From contig NZ_JARUBH010000009.1 of NCBI RefSeq assembly GCF_029626105.1, forward strand, positions 3,038,001 through 3,102,000: 64,000 bases of DNA. Reading direction: 5' to 3'. How positions within the stretch are numbered: the first letter of the stretch is position 1; each line of letters opens with the position of its first letter. Shown in pieces: positions 63,951-64,000 of the stretch. The notes under the pieces were generated by a model that was not told the origin of the DNA, ran no database searches, and saw only the letters and a program-made list of their open reading frames with translations. This DNA is from Solwaraspora sp. WMMD792 (lineage in GTDB: Bacteria > Actinomycetota > Actinomycetes > Mycobacteriales > Micromonosporaceae). The position numbers and the translations under genes are program-made.

Positions 63951-64000
63951 TGGTAGCTCACTCCTGAGATCGGAAGCTGACTCGCGGACACGACAAAACG

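Overview
The window is very G+C-rich, with GTG starts, GTGA/ATGA stop-start couplings, leaderless-looking starts and a gene repertoire (DUF397, DUF3097, TIGR04222, the MabA-InhA pair, a coproporphyrin-type ferrochelatase) typical of a filamentous actinomycete. Micromonosporaceae is my best guess, from general resemblance only.

Layout. Positions 1-8.6 kb hold an SPFH/NfeD membrane pair, a secreted-type serine hydrolase, DUF3097, and the fabG-inhA-hemH operon with a HAD phosphatase coupled to hemH. At 8.7-12.9 kb lie a NarL-type two-component system, an alpha/beta hydrolase and a membrane acyltransferase. At 13-16.2 kb is the moxR-DUF58-VWA operon. At 16.4-18.8 kb are a small Cys-rich protein and two bacterial-PH-domain membrane proteins, facing a sirtuin. 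From 19.7 to 22 kb there is an A+T-richer patch with two unrecognised genes, DUF397 and an SDR gene broken by a deletion.

From 22 to 49 kb the window is an accessory, carbohydrate-centred region: a TetR-controlled TIM-barrel-like protein; a GH2 enzyme with its LacI regulator and an 18-bp operator; a FlK-like thioesterase with an MBL hydrolase; an NsrR-Hmp-cupin nitrosative-stress group; two secreted GH43 enzymes sharing a C-terminal module; a PfkB sugar kinase; an AA10 lytic polysaccharide monooxygenase with a CBM2; asparagine synthetase; aminopeptidase P; a 1815-residue amylase-pullulanase fusion; and a membrane-anchored CBM2-like protein. Two decayed gene copies lie here: a sirtuin remnant and the N-terminus of an MBL hydrolase.

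From 50 to 64 kb are aconitase and its TetR regulator (each with a related operator), a TIGR04222 membrane protein with a Gly/Cys tail translationally coupled to a DUF692 (MNIO) enzyme and a third protein, an SDR, Mug glycosylase, an ABC exporter, an EchA-type crotonase, a small HTH protein and an ABC-F protein.

The backbone genes (ABC-F, small HTH, EchA, TetR, acn, moxR, DUF58, VWA, fabG, inhA, hemH, NfeD, SPFH) recall the Mycobacterium tuberculosis Rv1472-Rv1488 neighbourhood in order and relative strand, so the rest looks like insertions into an old actinobacterial block. The most promising little-described system is the TIGR04222-DUF692-partner triad, which has the architecture of a RiPP-like modification system acting on a membrane-protein tail.
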